A stretch of 64,000 nt of DNA from Sphingobium fontiphilum (GCF_014196635.1 NZ_JACIEB010000004.1:284083-348082); one strand, 5' to 3'; shown: positions 8,686 through 17,875, numbered from the stretch's first letter. Notes: generated by a model from the sequence alone, not told the origin. Translations and numbers: made by a program.

Positions 8686-10439
8686 CGCCCACGGCCGCCT
8701 GGCGTCTGCTGGGCATTGACCCCACGGCCGACGCCAGCGCCATCCGCCGGGCCTATGCCGCGCGGCTGCGCGCCATGGATGTCGACGCCGACCGCGACGG
8801 CTTCGCCGACCTGCGCGACGCCCGCGACCTGGCGTTGCAACTGGCGGCCGAGGGGACGCTCGATCCGGAACCTGCCGATGAAGCCGCGCCCGCCGCGCCG
8901 GAGGGCGAGCAGGTCGCGATTCCTGTGCCGCAGACGGGCTTTGGCTGGACCGGCGCGCTGGCGGGAACAGGCGATCCGGCGCTCAGCCTGTCGCCGCCCG
9001 ACGGGGCGCTGCACCCGGCGGCGCTCGCGCCCGATGTTCGCCCCGCCGCCGATGCGCCCGGCGATGTCCTGCCGCTGCCCGATCCGGCCGATCTTCTGGC
9101 CTGCGCGGACAAGGCGGGCGGCTGGTATGTCGCCCGCCATGGCCTCGCCGCTGAAGAGGCGCGGGCGGACCGCGCGCTCCACGCCCTGCTCTTCCCGCGC
9201 GGGGAGGATGATGACCGCGAACAACTGATGACGGCGGAGGAGGAGGAACAGGCGCAGGCGGCGCTGGCCGCCGTCATCGCCGATGTGCGCGGCGGCGACA
9301 TCGACCAGCAGGCGCGCGGCGAAATCTGGATCGCGGACATATTGGCGCATGGCTGGCCCCGGTCCGACCCGCTGCTGGCCCCCGCCGCCGACGCCTTTGG
9401 CTGGCGGGCGCGGGCGGGTCTGGTCGATACGCCCCCGGCTGTCGACTATGTCAACCAGCGCCTTGCCGCCCGCGATTTCCGCACCGCCGTCGAGCGCAAG
9501 GATCACCAATTGCACGGCGCGTGGAAGCAGCTTCGCAAACCCACCCGCACCGGCCAGTCGCGCGCGCTGTGGTGGGAGGGGCGCAAGATCGACGAGTTGC
9601 TCGGCATCATCCGCCGCGACTATCCCGAACTGGAACAGCAACTCGACTGGCACCGCGTCGCCCTGTGGGACGCGCGCGGGCAAAAGCCGATCCGTTCCTA
9701 TACCTGGATATTCATCGCCATCGTCGTCGTGCAGTTGCTGTCGGCCATCGGGCGGATGGCGGGGCCGTCCGGGGATGCGTCCTCACCCGCGTCACTGGCC
9801 GAAGCCGTCGACACGCCGCAGATGAAAGCCGACATTGGCGATGTGCTCGTCAAAAGTCTGGGCAGCGCCATGGCCTATGACGAATTTGCGCGCGACCATG
9901 GCGGGCTGCAACGGATATTGTCCACAAACTGGCGGATGCAGGACAGCTCGGGCAATTTCACCGACAGCTACGCCAGGGTGATGGACCGGTTGCTGCGCGA
10001 CCGTTATGTCCTGATGGCCCATGAACTGGGCGGCGACCATCTGCTCGCCCTGCAAAGGCTGCGGCTCAAAATCGGCCGGGCGCTGCGCAAGGATCAAAAC
10101 TGGGCGGCCTGCAACGATCTTTATCGCACCGGCCTGTTGCCCGATCCGGCCCTGCTGCCCGATGATCTTGCCGCGCTTCAGCGCCAGCAGATGGGCGCTT
10201 TGCTGCTGTCCGTCGACACCGACCCCGCGCCGCAGAACCGCAAGGGCGGCACCTATAAAATCCCCGGCGCCATCGTGCAGGCGACGCTTGATGGATCGGG
10301 CCTGCCGCTCGACCGGGTGCAGGCGGTCTATCAGGGCGGCGGCGAACCGCGTGACGTGTGCCTCGTCGACACCGCCATGCTCGCCGCCATCCTCGACGCC
10401 GCGCCTGCCGTGCGCGGCCCGTTGATCGATAAGATCTGA
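8682..10439 (+). CDS. J-like domain membrane protein, partner of HscC (DjlB/DjlC-like)
   Basis: A 585-residue protein starting at GTG 8682 inside the hscC stop. The first about 55 residues fold like a J domain (WRLLGIDPTADASAIRRAYAARL, later FADLRDARDLAL), but the HPD motif needed to stimulate Hsp70 ATPase is absent: the loop reads MDVDADRDG. An acidic Ala/Pro-rich stretch follows, then a helical region to about 335, one membrane segment near 338-358 (WIFIAIVVVQLLSAI) and a periplasmic or cytosolic C-terminal domain. The overlap with hscC argues that it positions or regulates HscC at the membrane. Similarity to E. coli DjlB/DjlC is by layout and context. Confidence 0.75.
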   Translation: MTPTAAWRLLGIDPTADASAIRRAYAARLRAMDVDADRDGFADLRDARDLALQLAAEGTLDPEPADEAAPAAPEGEQVAIPVPQTGFGWTGALAGTGDPALSLSPPDGALHPAALAPDVRPAADAPGDVLPLPDPADLLACADKAGGWYVARHGLAAEEARADRALHALLFPRGEDDDREQLMTAEEEEQAQAALAAVIADVRGGDIDQQARGEIWIADILAHGWPRSDPLLAPAADAFGWRARAGLVDTPPAVDYVNQRLAARDFRTAVERKDHQLHGAWKQLRKPTRTGQSRALWWEGRKIDELLGIIRRDYPELEQQLDWHRVALWDARGQKPIRSYTWIFIAIVVVQLLSAIGRMAGPSGDASSPASLAEAVDTPQMKADIGDVLVKSLGSAMAYDEFARDHGGLQRILSTNWRMQDSSGNFTDSYARVMDRLLRDRYVLMAHELGGDHLLALQRLRLKIGRALRKDQNWAACNDLYRTGLLPDPALLPDDLAALQRQQMGALLLSVDTDPAPQNRKGGTYKIPGAIVQATLDGSGLPLDRVQAVYQGGGEPRDVCLVDTAMLAAILDAAPAVRGPLIDKI

Positions 10440-10519
10440 TCGCGCTTCCGGCACGGCTTGCCGTCCCCGCCCATATCCCCTAAGGGCGTCCGCGCAAGAT
10501 CGCGCCGGCGCCCCCGCGA

Positions 10520-10720
10520 GGGGGCCGCAAGAGGGAATGCGGTGCGGACGCCATGGCGCGTCCAAATCCGTGGCTGTCCCTGCAACTGTAAGCGGATAGC
10601 GCGATGCACGATGGGGCCTTTTCCGTTGAGGAGATCGCCCCGGCCACTGGACCTTCATGGTCTGGGAAGGCTGGTGCATCGCGTGGCGACCCGCAAGCCA
10701 GGAGACCTGCCGGCGCAGGT
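10520..10720 (+). promoter_or_regulatory. Cobalamin (AdoCbl) riboswitch upstream of btuB
   Basis: All hallmark blocks are present in order: GAGGGAATGCGGTGC at 10531, AATCCGTGGCTGTCCC then TGCAACTGTAAGCGG at 10565-10595, GCCACTGG and TCTGGGAAGGC at 10643-10671, and the B12 box AGCCAGGAGACCTGCC at 10696-10711. About 190 nt of GC-rich, hairpin-forming leader (for example GGACGC-TGT-GCGTCC near 10809) separate the aptamer from the btuB start and should contain the expression platform. Cobalamin binding is expected to repress btuB. Ends are approximate. Confidence 0.95.
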
Positions 10721-10906
10721 CGCTCTTGCCCCGGTTCAGGGATTGGCCGAGGCACGGTTCTCCGTCTGAGCGACGTTTGCGGCCGGGAGCCGCAACGCCA
10801 TCGGGCGGTGGACGCTGTGCGTCCGTCCTTCGCCGCGACGGCGCCGCCCGCAAAGGCGGTTGGTCCCCGGTCCTCCCTCGCTCGGACGCCGAAGGACTGA
10901 AAAAGC

Positions 10907-12754
10907 ATGTTGAAAACCGCCCTATCGCTGGCCGCGCTCATCGCCGCCACGCCCGCGCTGGCACAGGATGACGACATCATCGTCACCGCCGCCGGCATCG
11001 CACAGCATCGTGACGAGGTCGGCCAGGCCATCACCGTCATCGACGCCGACACCATCCGCATTCGTCAGGACGTCACCGTGGTGGACCTGCTCGCCACCAC
11101 GCCCGGCGTGCGCTGGAGCCGCAACGGCACCACCGGCGCTGTCACCGGCGTATCGTTGCGCGGCGCGGAAACGACGCAGACCCTCGTGCTGATCGACGGG
11201 GTGAAGGTCAACGACCCTAGCGGCATTGGCGACGGTTTCGACTTTGGCAATCTGCTGGTCGGCAATATCCACCGCATCGAAGTGCTGCGCGGCTCCAACT
11301 CGATCGTTCACGGCAGCCAGGCCATCGGCGGCGTCGTCAACGTGATGACGCAGACGCCGACCGACGGTTTCGCCGCCAACGCATCGGCCGAATATGGCTA
11401 TAGCGACACATGGAATGCGAAGGCCGACATTTCCGGCGGCAAGGGCGCTGTCACCGGCGGCATCGGCGCGGCCTGGTTCTCGACCGACGGCATCTCCTCG
11501 GCCGCGCGCGCTTTCGGCGCGACCGAAAAGGACGGTTATGAAAATCTGACGCTCAACGGCCGGGCGAAAATCGCCTTCTCCGACGCGCTCAGCCTCGACC
11601 TGCGCGGCTATTATATCCACGCCGACCTTGATTATGACAGCTTCTTCGGCGCGCCCGCCGACAGCGCGGACGTCAGCATCGCCGACCAATATATCGGCTA
11701 TGCCGGCCTCAACCTCTCGCTGCTCGACGGCCGCTTCACCAGCCGCGCCGCCGTCACCTTCCTGCGCGCCACCCGCGACTATTATTTCGCGCGCGGCGGC
11801 GACCCGGATTATGGCTATACCGGTGAAAACTGGCGCTTCGAATATCAGGGCGTCTATGCCCCCGTCGACGCGGCCAAGCTGGTCTTCGGCTATGAACATG
11901 AACGGCCGGACTATGATTTCTTCGGCTTCGGCGATACGGCGGCGGCGAAGGCCAATCTCGACAGCGTCTACGCCCTCGCCATCGTCAAGCCGCTCGCGGG
12001 CCTGTCGCTGAGCGGCGGCGTGCGCCATGGCGACCACAGCCAGTTCGGCGGCGCGACGACGCTGGGCGCCAACGCCAATTACACGCCCAATGGCGGCGCG
12101 ACCAACATCCGCCTGTCCTATGGCGAAGGATACAAGGCGCCCTCGCTCTACCAGCTATACGACAAATGGAGCGGCAATGCGGATTTGCAGCCCGAACGCT
12201 CGAAAAGCTATGACATCGGCCTCGACCAGTCGGCGCTGGGCGGCGCGGCGCAATTGTCGGTCACCTGGTTCCGCCGGGACACGCGCGACCAGATCAACTA
12301 TGACAATGCGACCTTCACCTATGGCAATATCGACCGCACAAGGGCGAAGGGCGTGGAAGCGACGCTCACCCTGCGCCCGGTCGACGCGCTGACGCTGACC
12401 GCCAGCTACAGCCATGTCGACGCGCGCGATCGCTCGGCGGGGTCGGCCAATCTTGGCAACCGCCTGGCCCGCCGCGCCGCCGATGCGGTCAGCGCCTCCG
12501 TCGATTATGAATGGGCGTTCGGCCTGTCGACCGGCGCGACGCTGACTATGGTCGGCGACAGTTACGACAATGCCGCCAACAGCCGCCGCCTCGATGGTTA
12601 TGCGCTGGCCGGGGTGCGGGCGTCCTTCCCCGTCACCGACCATTGGGAAGTCTTCGGCCGCGTCGACAATCTCTTCGATGCCGATTACGTCACCGCCTAT
12701 GGATATGGCACCTATGGCCGGTCGGCCTATGGCGGCGTGCGTGCCCGTTTCTGA
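10907..12754 (+). CDS. btuB: TonB-dependent outer-membrane vitamin B12 receptor
   Basis: A 615-residue TonB-dependent receptor with signal peptide MLKTALSLAALIAATPALA, a TonB-box region DDIIVTAAGI, the plug motifs VDLLATTPGVRW and RIEVLRGSNSIVHGSQAIGG, and a barrel ending in aromatic Phe (YGGVRARF). Assignment to BtuB rather than a siderophore receptor rests on the cobalamin riboswitch in its leader and the neighbouring btuFCD genes. AAGGA lies 11 nt before the ATG. Its expression should fall when cobalamin is plentiful. Confidence 0.93.
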   Translation: MLKTALSLAALIAATPALAQDDDIIVTAAGIAQHRDEVGQAITVIDADTIRIRQDVTVVDLLATTPGVRWSRNGTTGAVTGVSLRGAETTQTLVLIDGVKVNDPSGIGDGFDFGNLLVGNIHRIEVLRGSNSIVHGSQAIGGVVNVMTQTPTDGFAANASAEYGYSDTWNAKADISGGKGAVTGGIGAAWFSTDGISSAARAFGATEKDGYENLTLNGRAKIAFSDALSLDLRGYYIHADLDYDSFFGAPADSADVSIADQYIGYAGLNLSLLDGRFTSRAAVTFLRATRDYYFARGGDPDYGYTGENWRFEYQGVYAPVDAAKLVFGYEHERPDYDFFGFGDTAAAKANLDSVYALAIVKPLAGLSLSGGVRHGDHSQFGGATTLGANANYTPNGGATNIRLSYGEGYKAPSLYQLYDKWSGNADLQPERSKSYDIGLDQSALGGAAQLSVTWFRRDTRDQINYDNATFTYGNIDRTRAKGVEATLTLRPVDALTLTASYSHVDARDRSAGSANLGNRLARRAADAVSASVDYEWAFGLSTGATLTMVGDSYDNAANSRRLDGYALAGVRASFPVTDHWEVFGRVDNLFDADYVTAYGYGTYGRSAYGGVRARF

Positions 12755-12781
12755 TCGGGCACAGGCATGATCGCCGCGCGA

Positions 12782-13621
12782 TCAGCGTCCCGCGCGCTTT
12801 GCTGCGCGACGGGCGTTGATCTGCGCGATCAGGCTGCGTGCGGCGGTCACATAGCTGGGGCCGCCGCACACCGTCCACGCCTGCGGCAGGCGCAGGCGCG
12901 GGATGGCGCGCAGCGCGGGGTGGTGCAGCATTTCAGTGCCCTGATCGACCACCTTGTCCGTGGCGCTTTCGACGATCAGCCAGTCGGGCCGCCGCGCCAC
13001 CATCTCCTCCAGCGGCGTCTGCGCCAGCGCGGGCCTGCCCATGATCGCGGCGAGGTTGGTGAGGCCCGCCCGGCCCATCAGTTCATCGACCAGCGTGCCG
13101 GTGCCGGTCATATAGCCGCGCCGCTGATAATAGGCGGCGACGCCCGCCTTGCCCACGCGCGGCAGGCTGGCGAGGTCGCGCTCCATCGCCGCGATCATCG
13201 CCTCGCCCCGGTCGCGATGGCCGATGGCGGCGGCCACGGCGCGAATCTGCTCGATGATCGCGCCCCAGCTTTCGGCATTGGCGACGCCCAATGTGCGCCA
13301 GTCCCCCCGCGGCGCGCCGACGATGCCGCCTGCGCCATCGGGAAAGCCGATGACGAGGTCGGGCTTCATCGCCAGCACCTGCTCGCCCGGCTTGCGGATG
13401 ATGGCGAAACGGCGCGCCTTCGCCGCCCCGGCCGACAGGTCCGGGTCGCGCGCATTGGGGCTCAATGCCGCGATCTGCCCCGGATCGGCCAGCGCCATCA
13501 GATATTGGTCGGCGCACAGGTTGACCGACACGATCCGGCGCGGCGCACCCTTTGGCGCAGGCGCGGCGGCGATCAGGGGCAGGGCGGCCAGCGCCCATAT
13601 CAAGCGTCGCATCATCATCAT
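12782..13621 (-). CDS. btuF: Periplasmic cobalamin-binding protein of the Btu ABC transporter
   Basis: Class III substrate-binding protein of about 279 residues: a signal peptide (RLIWALAALPLIAAA) followed by RRIVSVNLCADQYLMALAD, the typical BtuF opening, LALKPDLV-like LAMKPDLVIGF and a C-terminal lobe with GPSYVTAARSLIAQI. It delivers cobalamin to BtuCD. Four consecutive ATG codons (13621-13610) follow AGGG, so the exact start is ambiguous by up to nine bases. It is transcribed toward btuB (convergent, 27 bp apart) and divergent from btuC with 38 bp between starts, so the riboswitch directly controls only btuB. Confidence 0.88.
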   Translation of the reverse strand: MMMMRRLIWALAALPLIAAAPAPKGAPRRIVSVNLCADQYLMALADPGQIAALSPNARDPDLSAGAAKARRFAIIRKPGEQVLAMKPDLVIGFPDGAGGIVGAPRGDWRTLGVANAESWGAIIEQIRAVAAAIGHRDRGEAMIAAMERDLASLPRVGKAGVAAYYQRRGYMTGTGTLVDELMGRAGLTNLAAIMGRPALAQTPLEEMVARRPDWLIVESATDKVVDQGTEMLHHPALRAIPRLRLPQAWTVCGGPSYVTAARSLIAQINARRAAKRAGR

Positions 13622-13659
13622 CACCCTGCCCTTAATGCCCGCAACGCGGGGCGCAAGCC

Positions 13660-14655
13660 ATGAGCCGCGCGCGCCACCGCCTGCTGATCCCAACGCTGTG
13701 CCTGCTGCTTGCGCTGGCGGCGATGGCGTCGCTGGCGCTGGGCGCGGTGCCGCTGTCGCCCGCGCGCGTCTGGGCCGCGCTGCTCGGGCATGGCGACAGG
13801 GTGGCCGCCGCCATCGTCATCGACCTGCGCCTGCCGCGCCTGATCGTGGGCGCGATGGTCGGCGCGATGCTGGCGCTCTCTGGCGCGGCCCTGCAAGGCT
13901 ATCTGCGCAATCCGCTCGCCGAACCATCGGTGCTGGGCGCGTCCAACGCCGCTGCGCTGGGCGCGGTCGCCGCGCTTTATTTCGGCCTGTCCGCCTGGCA
14001 CCCCGCCGCGCTGCCCGCGCTCGCCATCCTGACCGCGCTGGTCGCGCTCGGCCTGCTCTTCCTGCTCGCGGGAGGGTCAGAAAGCCCGCTGACCCTCATC
14101 CTCGCCGGGATCGCCGTCGCCACCATGGCGGGGGCGGGGATCAGCCTGGCGCTCAACCTCTCGCCCAATCCCTTCGCTGCGATGGAGATCATGAGCTGGC
14201 TATTGGGGTCGGTCGAAAATCGCAGCGTCACCCATATCCTGCTCGCCGCGCCCTGCATCCTCGTCGGCGCGGCGCTGCTGCTGGCGGACGGCCGCGCGCT
14301 CGACGCGCTGACCTTGGGCGAAGAGGGGGCGCAGGCGCTGGGCGTCGACCTCTCCCGCGCGCGACTGCTGCTGTTGCTCGGCGTCGCCATCGGAGTCGGC
14401 GGCGCGGTGGCGGTGTCGGGGGCCATTGGTTTTGTCGGCCTGATCGTGCCGCACCTCGTCCGTCCCTTTACCGACCGTTCGCCCTCCGCCGTCCTGCTCC
14501 CCTCGCTGATCGGCGGCGCGGCGCTGCTCACCTGCGCCGATATCGGCGTGCGGCTGATCCCCACCACCAGCGAACTGAAACTGGGCGTGGTCACCGCGCT
14601 GCTCGGCGTGCCGGTGTTCCTCGTCCACCTGATGCGGGAGCGGCGGCTATGGTGA
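13660..14655 (+). CDS. btuC: Cobalamin ABC transporter permease (FecCD family)
   Basis: A 331-residue polytopic permease of the BtuC/FecCD family with about ten hydrophobic segments. Recognisable blocks are LRLPRLIVGAMVGAMLALSG, LRNPLAEPSVLGASNAAALG, SWLLGSVENRS, the coupling-helix region LGEEGAQALGVDL and GAIGFVGLIVPHLVR, which is diagnostic for the family. It overlaps btuD by 7 bp, giving a two-gene btuCD unit. Cobalamin as substrate is inferred from the btuB riboswitch and btuF next door; heme or siderophore permeases share the same motifs. Confidence 0.9.
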   Translation: MSRARHRLLIPTLCLLLALAAMASLALGAVPLSPARVWAALLGHGDRVAAAIVIDLRLPRLIVGAMVGAMLALSGAALQGYLRNPLAEPSVLGASNAAALGAVAALYFGLSAWHPAALPALAILTALVALGLLFLLAGGSESPLTLILAGIAVATMAGAGISLALNLSPNPFAAMEIMSWLLGSVENRSVTHILLAAPCILVGAALLLADGRALDALTLGEEGAQALGVDLSRARLLLLLGVAIGVGGAVAVSGAIGFVGLIVPHLVRPFTDRSPSAVLLPSLIGGAALLTCADIGVRLIPTTSELKLGVVTALLGVPVFLVHLMRERRLW

Positions 14656-15431
14656 CCATCGCCTGCCATGGCCTGTCGGTGCGGCTCGGCCGTCATCCCG
14701 CCCTGTCGGGGGTCGACCTGTCGCTCGCGCCGGGCCAGCTTGTCGGCATCATCGGCCCCAACGGCGCGGGCAAATCAACGCTGATCCGCGCGCTGCTGGG
14801 GTTGGCACGCGCCGACTCGGGGCAGGTGCGCATCGACGGCCAGCCGCTGGCGCAGCTTGACCGCCGCGCCATCGCCCGCCGCATCGCCTATCTGCCGCAG
14901 GGGCAGGTGCTGCACTGGCCGCTGTCGGTCGAACGGCTGGTGGCGCTTGGCCGCCTGCCGCACCTTGGCCCCTATTCGCGCCTGTCGGTGGAGGACGCCG
15001 CCATCGTCGAACAGGCGATGGCGCGCGCCGATGTGCTGCCCCTGCGCGACCGGATCGCCACCGAACTGTCGGGCGGTGAACGCGCCCGCGTCATGCTCGC
15101 CCGTGCGCTGGCGGTGGGCGCGCCCGCGCTGATCGTCGATGAACCGCTGGCCGCGCTGGACCCCGGCCATCAGATCGACGTGATGGCGCTGCTCGCGGCG
15201 CAGGCGCATGGCGGCGCGCTGGTCGTCGCGGTGCTGCACGATCTCGCCATGGCGGCGCGCCGGTGCGACCGGCTGCTGCTGCTGGATCAGGGGCGATTGA
15301 TCGCGGACGGCCCGCCGATGGCGGTGCTGACCGCCGACCGGCTCGCCGCTGTCTATGGCGTCACCGCCCGCATCGAACAGGGGGAGGGCGGCCCCCTCAT
15401 CCTGCCGACCGGGCGGGTAAAGTCGCCCTAG
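14649..15431 (+). CDS. btuD: Cobalamin ABC transporter ATPase
   Basis: A 260-residue ABC ATPase of the FecE/BtuD group. Walker A GPNGAGKST, Q-loop AYLPQGQVLHWP, signature TELSGGERARVMLARAL, Walker B ALIVDEPLAALD and switch His VLHDLAMAARRCDR are all intact. ATG 14649 overlaps the btuC stop. The same frame is open for 1.5 kb upstream, antisense to btuF and across btuC, but that stretch encodes only arginine-rich, low-complexity sequence. The stop TAG shares the palindrome CTAG with the stop of the convergent lipoprotein gene. Confidence 0.92.
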   Translation: MVTIACHGLSVRLGRHPALSGVDLSLAPGQLVGIIGPNGAGKSTLIRALLGLARADSGQVRIDGQPLAQLDRRAIARRIAYLPQGQVLHWPLSVERLVALGRLPHLGPYSRLSVEDAAIVEQAMARADVLPLRDRIATELSGGERARVMLARALAVGAPALIVDEPLAALDPGHQIDVMALLAAQAHGGALVVAVLHDLAMAARRCDRLLLLDQGRLIADGPPMAVLTADRLAAVYGVTARIEQGEGGPLILPTGRVKSP

Positions 15432-16633
15432 TCCGCGAAGCTCTTGGGCGCGGCGTCGATCACGCTGAAATTGCCCGGCCCCACCTGCTGCACCTCCAGC
15501 GCGCGTTCGGCGACGCCGTTGCGGCCGAAACGGAATGCGCCGTCGATCCCGGCAAAGCCGCCCGCATCGCGCAGCCGCGCCATCGGGAAGGGGGTGCCCG
15601 GCTTCCAGTCGCGCGCGATCCGCACGGTCAGCAGCACCGCGTCATAGCCCAGCGACGACAGGCGATAGGGGTCGCTGCCATAACGGGCGCGATATTTGGT
15701 CGCGAGCTGGCGGTAAAAGGCGTCGGACACGCTGGCGAACCACGCCCCGCGCAGCACCGGGCTGGCCGCGATGGCGTTTTCGGTGTTCCACAATTCGGTG
15801 CCCAATATCTGGGCGTTCGCCCCGCCATTGGCCCGCACCACCGGCGCGACCTGCATCGCCACCCGGCCGCTGTCGGCGATCAGCAGCGCGTCATAGCTGG
15901 ACGACGCCTGCAATTTCTTCACTGCCGCTGCGATTGATCCGGCGCTGCGGTCGAATGTCTGCATCGCCACCACCGTGCCGCCCGCCTGCTCGACCGCGCG
16001 CAGCATCGCCGTGCCCGCCCGCTCGCCATAGGTGCCGCGCGGCACCAGCGCGCCGAAGCGGGACAGGCCGCGCCCCTTGGCGAAGTCCACCACCCGCTCG
16101 ATCGACTGGGCGGGGCTGTAACCCATCAGGAACACGCCATTGCCGGCGACGGCGGCGTCGTTGGAAAAGCTGACCACCGGCACGCCCGCGCGCACCGCAA
16201 TGGGCGCAACGGCGCGCACATCCTCGGCCAGCAGGGGGCCAAGGATCAGCTTGTTGCCGTCGGCCAGCGCCTTGTTCACCGCCGCCACCGCGCCCAGATT
16301 GGTGTCATAGGTGGTGATGCGGACCTTGTCGGCCTTCGTATCCAGCAGCGCCAGCGTGGTCGCGTTGGCGATGGATTGGCCGACGCCCGCATTGGCGCCG
16401 CTCATCGGCGCCAGCAGCGCGACGCGGTGCCGCTCGGTATCGGTGGGCAATCCCTGCGTTACGTCCGGCCCGGTCGGCGGCGCGGGGCCGACCGGGCCGG
16501 TCGGGCCTTCGCCCTTGGGCACGATCGACTGGCAGGCAGCGACCAGCAGCGTCGCTGCGGCAAAGGCCAATCGCGCGCCGCGCTTCCATGAAGCGAACAT
16601 GGCCGCTTGCCGGGGGGCATCCGTCTCTGTCAT
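15428..16633 (-). CDS. Penicillin-binding protein activator-like lipoprotein (LpoA/YraM C-terminal domain)
   Basis: A 401-residue lipoprotein with lipobox LVAAC at residues 30-34, a proline/glycine-rich linker, then a type 1 periplasmic-binding fold (RHRVALLAPMSGANAGVGQ, KLILGPLLAEDV, VPVVSFSNDAAVAG, FGALVPRGTYGERAG). E. coli LpoA has an additional N-terminal TPR half that is missing here, so this is the short alphaproteobacterial form. ATG 16633 follows AAGGA; an ATG at 16600 would give a more compact signal peptide. It is divergent from rsmI with 11 bp between start codons, the same yraM-yraL arrangement as in enterobacteria. Stimulation of a class A PBP is the family role and was not shown for the short form. 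Confidence 0.82.
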   Translation of the reverse strand: MTETDAPRQAAMFASWKRGARLAFAAATLLVAACQSIVPKGEGPTGPVGPAPPTGPDVTQGLPTDTERHRVALLAPMSGANAGVGQSIANATTLALLDTKADKVRITTYDTNLGAVAAVNKALADGNKLILGPLLAEDVRAVAPIAVRAGVPVVSFSNDAAVAGNGVFLMGYSPAQSIERVVDFAKGRGLSRFGALVPRGTYGERAGTAMLRAVEQAGGTVVAMQTFDRSAGSIAAAVKKLQASSSYDALLIADSGRVAMQVAPVVRANGGANAQILGTELWNTENAIAASPVLRGAWFASVSDAFYRQLATKYRARYGSDPYRLSSLGYDAVLLTVRIARDWKPGTPFPMARLRDAGGFAGIDGAFRFGRNGVAERALEVQQVGPGNFSVIDAAPKSFAD

Positions 16634-16644
16634 CTGGCGTCCTT

Positions 16645-17487
16645 ATGGAAACACTTGGCTCAAGGCTCGAACCCGGCCTTTACATTGTCGCGGGGCCCAT
16701 CGGCAACCTTGCTGACCTCACCCCGCGCGCGGCGGCGATTTTGCGGGCGGCGGACGTGATCGCGGTCGAAGATACGCGGGTCAGCGCCCGTTTGCTGCGC
16801 CATGCCGGGTCCGACCGGCCGATGATCCCCTATCACGACCATAGCAGCGACACGCTGCGCGCCCGCCTGATCGAGCGGATGGCGGCCGAATCGGTGGCGC
16901 TGCTCTCCGACGCGGGCACGCCGCTCATTTCCGATCCGGGCTACAAGCTGGTGCGCGACGCCCGCATCGCCGGGCGCGCCGTCACCACCCTGCCGGGGCC
17001 GAGCGCCGCCATCGCCGCGCTCACCCTGTCGGGCCTGCCGACCGACCGTTTCCTGTTCATGGGCTTCCTGCCGTCGAAGGCGAAGGCGCGCGGCGATGCG
17101 CTGGATGAAGTCGCCGGGCTGCGCGCGACCCTGGTCTTTTACGAAAGCGGCCCGCGCCTGTCGGAAAGCCTGTCCGCCATGGCCGCGCACCTGGGCGACC
17201 GCGACGCGGCGGTGTGCCGGGAAATCAGCAAGGCGTTCGAGGAAACGGTGACCGGCACGCTCACCGATCTTGCCGCCCGCTATGCCGATGCCCCGCCCAG
17301 GGGCGAGATCGTCGTCATCGTCGGCCCGCCCGGCGAAGCGCCCCCGGCGAGCGAGGAGGACGCCGACGCCGCTTTGCGCGAGGCGCTGACCCGCCTGCCG
17401 GTGTCGAAAGCGGCGGGGGAGGTGGCGAAGAAACTGGGCCTTGATCGCCGCGCGCTCTACGCCCGCGCCATGGAACTCAAGGGGTGA
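16645..17487 (+). CDS. rsmI: 16S rRNA 2'-O-ribose C1402 methyltransferase RsmI
   Basis: About 280 residues of the tetrapyrrole-methylase superfamily: LYIVAGPIGNLADLTPRA, VIAVEDTRVSARLLRH, LLSDAGTPLISDPGYKLV and TTLPGPSAAIAALTLSGLP are the RsmI signatures. It methylates the ribose of C1402 in the ribosomal decoding centre. ATG 16645 begins METLGSRLEPG; the Shine-Dalgarno is weak. The gene overlaps yraN by GTGA and precedes gshB, a common order in alphaproteobacteria. Confidence 0.95.
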   Translation: METLGSRLEPGLYIVAGPIGNLADLTPRAAAILRAADVIAVEDTRVSARLLRHAGSDRPMIPYHDHSSDTLRARLIERMAAESVALLSDAGTPLISDPGYKLVRDARIAGRAVTTLPGPSAAIAALTLSGLPTDRFLFMGFLPSKAKARGDALDEVAGLRATLVFYESGPRLSESLSAMAAHLGDRDAAVCREISKAFEETVTGTLTDLAARYADAPPRGEIVVIVGPPGEAPPASEEDADAALREALTRLPVSKAAGEVAKKLGLDRRALYARAMELKG

Positions 17488-17837
17488 AAAGAGAGGCGGC
17501 CGAACGGCGCGGCCGTCAGGCCGAACGCATCGCCGGATGGTGGCTGCGGCTCAAGGGCTGGCGGATCATCGGCCGCCGGATGCGGACGGCGGCGGGGGAG
17601 GTCGACATCGTCGCCCGGCGCGGCGCGATCATCGCCTTTGTCGAGGTGAAGGCGCGCGCCACCCAGGCGGAGCTTGACCTCGCGATCGACGCACGGCGGC
17701 TGGCGCGGGTGGCCGCCAGCGCCGAAATCCTGTTCCACGACTTCGCAAAGCCGGGCGACGACATGCAAATCGACGTCATCCTCCTTGCGCCGGGCCGTCC
17801 GCCACGCCATCTGACCAACGTCTGGCACGGGGGGTGA
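17484..17837 (+). CDS. yraN: YraN/UPF0102 endonuclease-fold family protein
   Basis: A 117-residue member of the UPF0102 family, which has a PD-(D/E)XK-like fold: EVDIVARRGAIIAFVEVKARAT contains the D...EVK core, followed by AILFHDF and MQIDVILLAP. It starts at GTG 17484 within the rsmI stop. The cellular role of the family is not established; linkage to rsmI is widely conserved. Confidence 0.92.
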   Translation: MKREAAERRGRQAERIAGWWLRLKGWRIIGRRMRTAAGEVDIVARRGAIIAFVEVKARATQAELDLAIDARRLARVAASAEILFHDFAKPGDDMQIDVILLAPGRPPRHLTNVWHGG

Positions 17838-17875
17838 TGCCGCCCCTTGCCCGCGCGCAGGAATGAAGGATCGCC

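Noticed and set aside
13149..14648. In-frame open stretch of about 500 codons before the btuD start
   Set aside because: It runs antisense to btuF and through btuC, is Arg/Pro/Gly-rich with no domain, and btuD has a clear ATG at 14649 with family N-terminus. High GC removes stop codons from unused frames.
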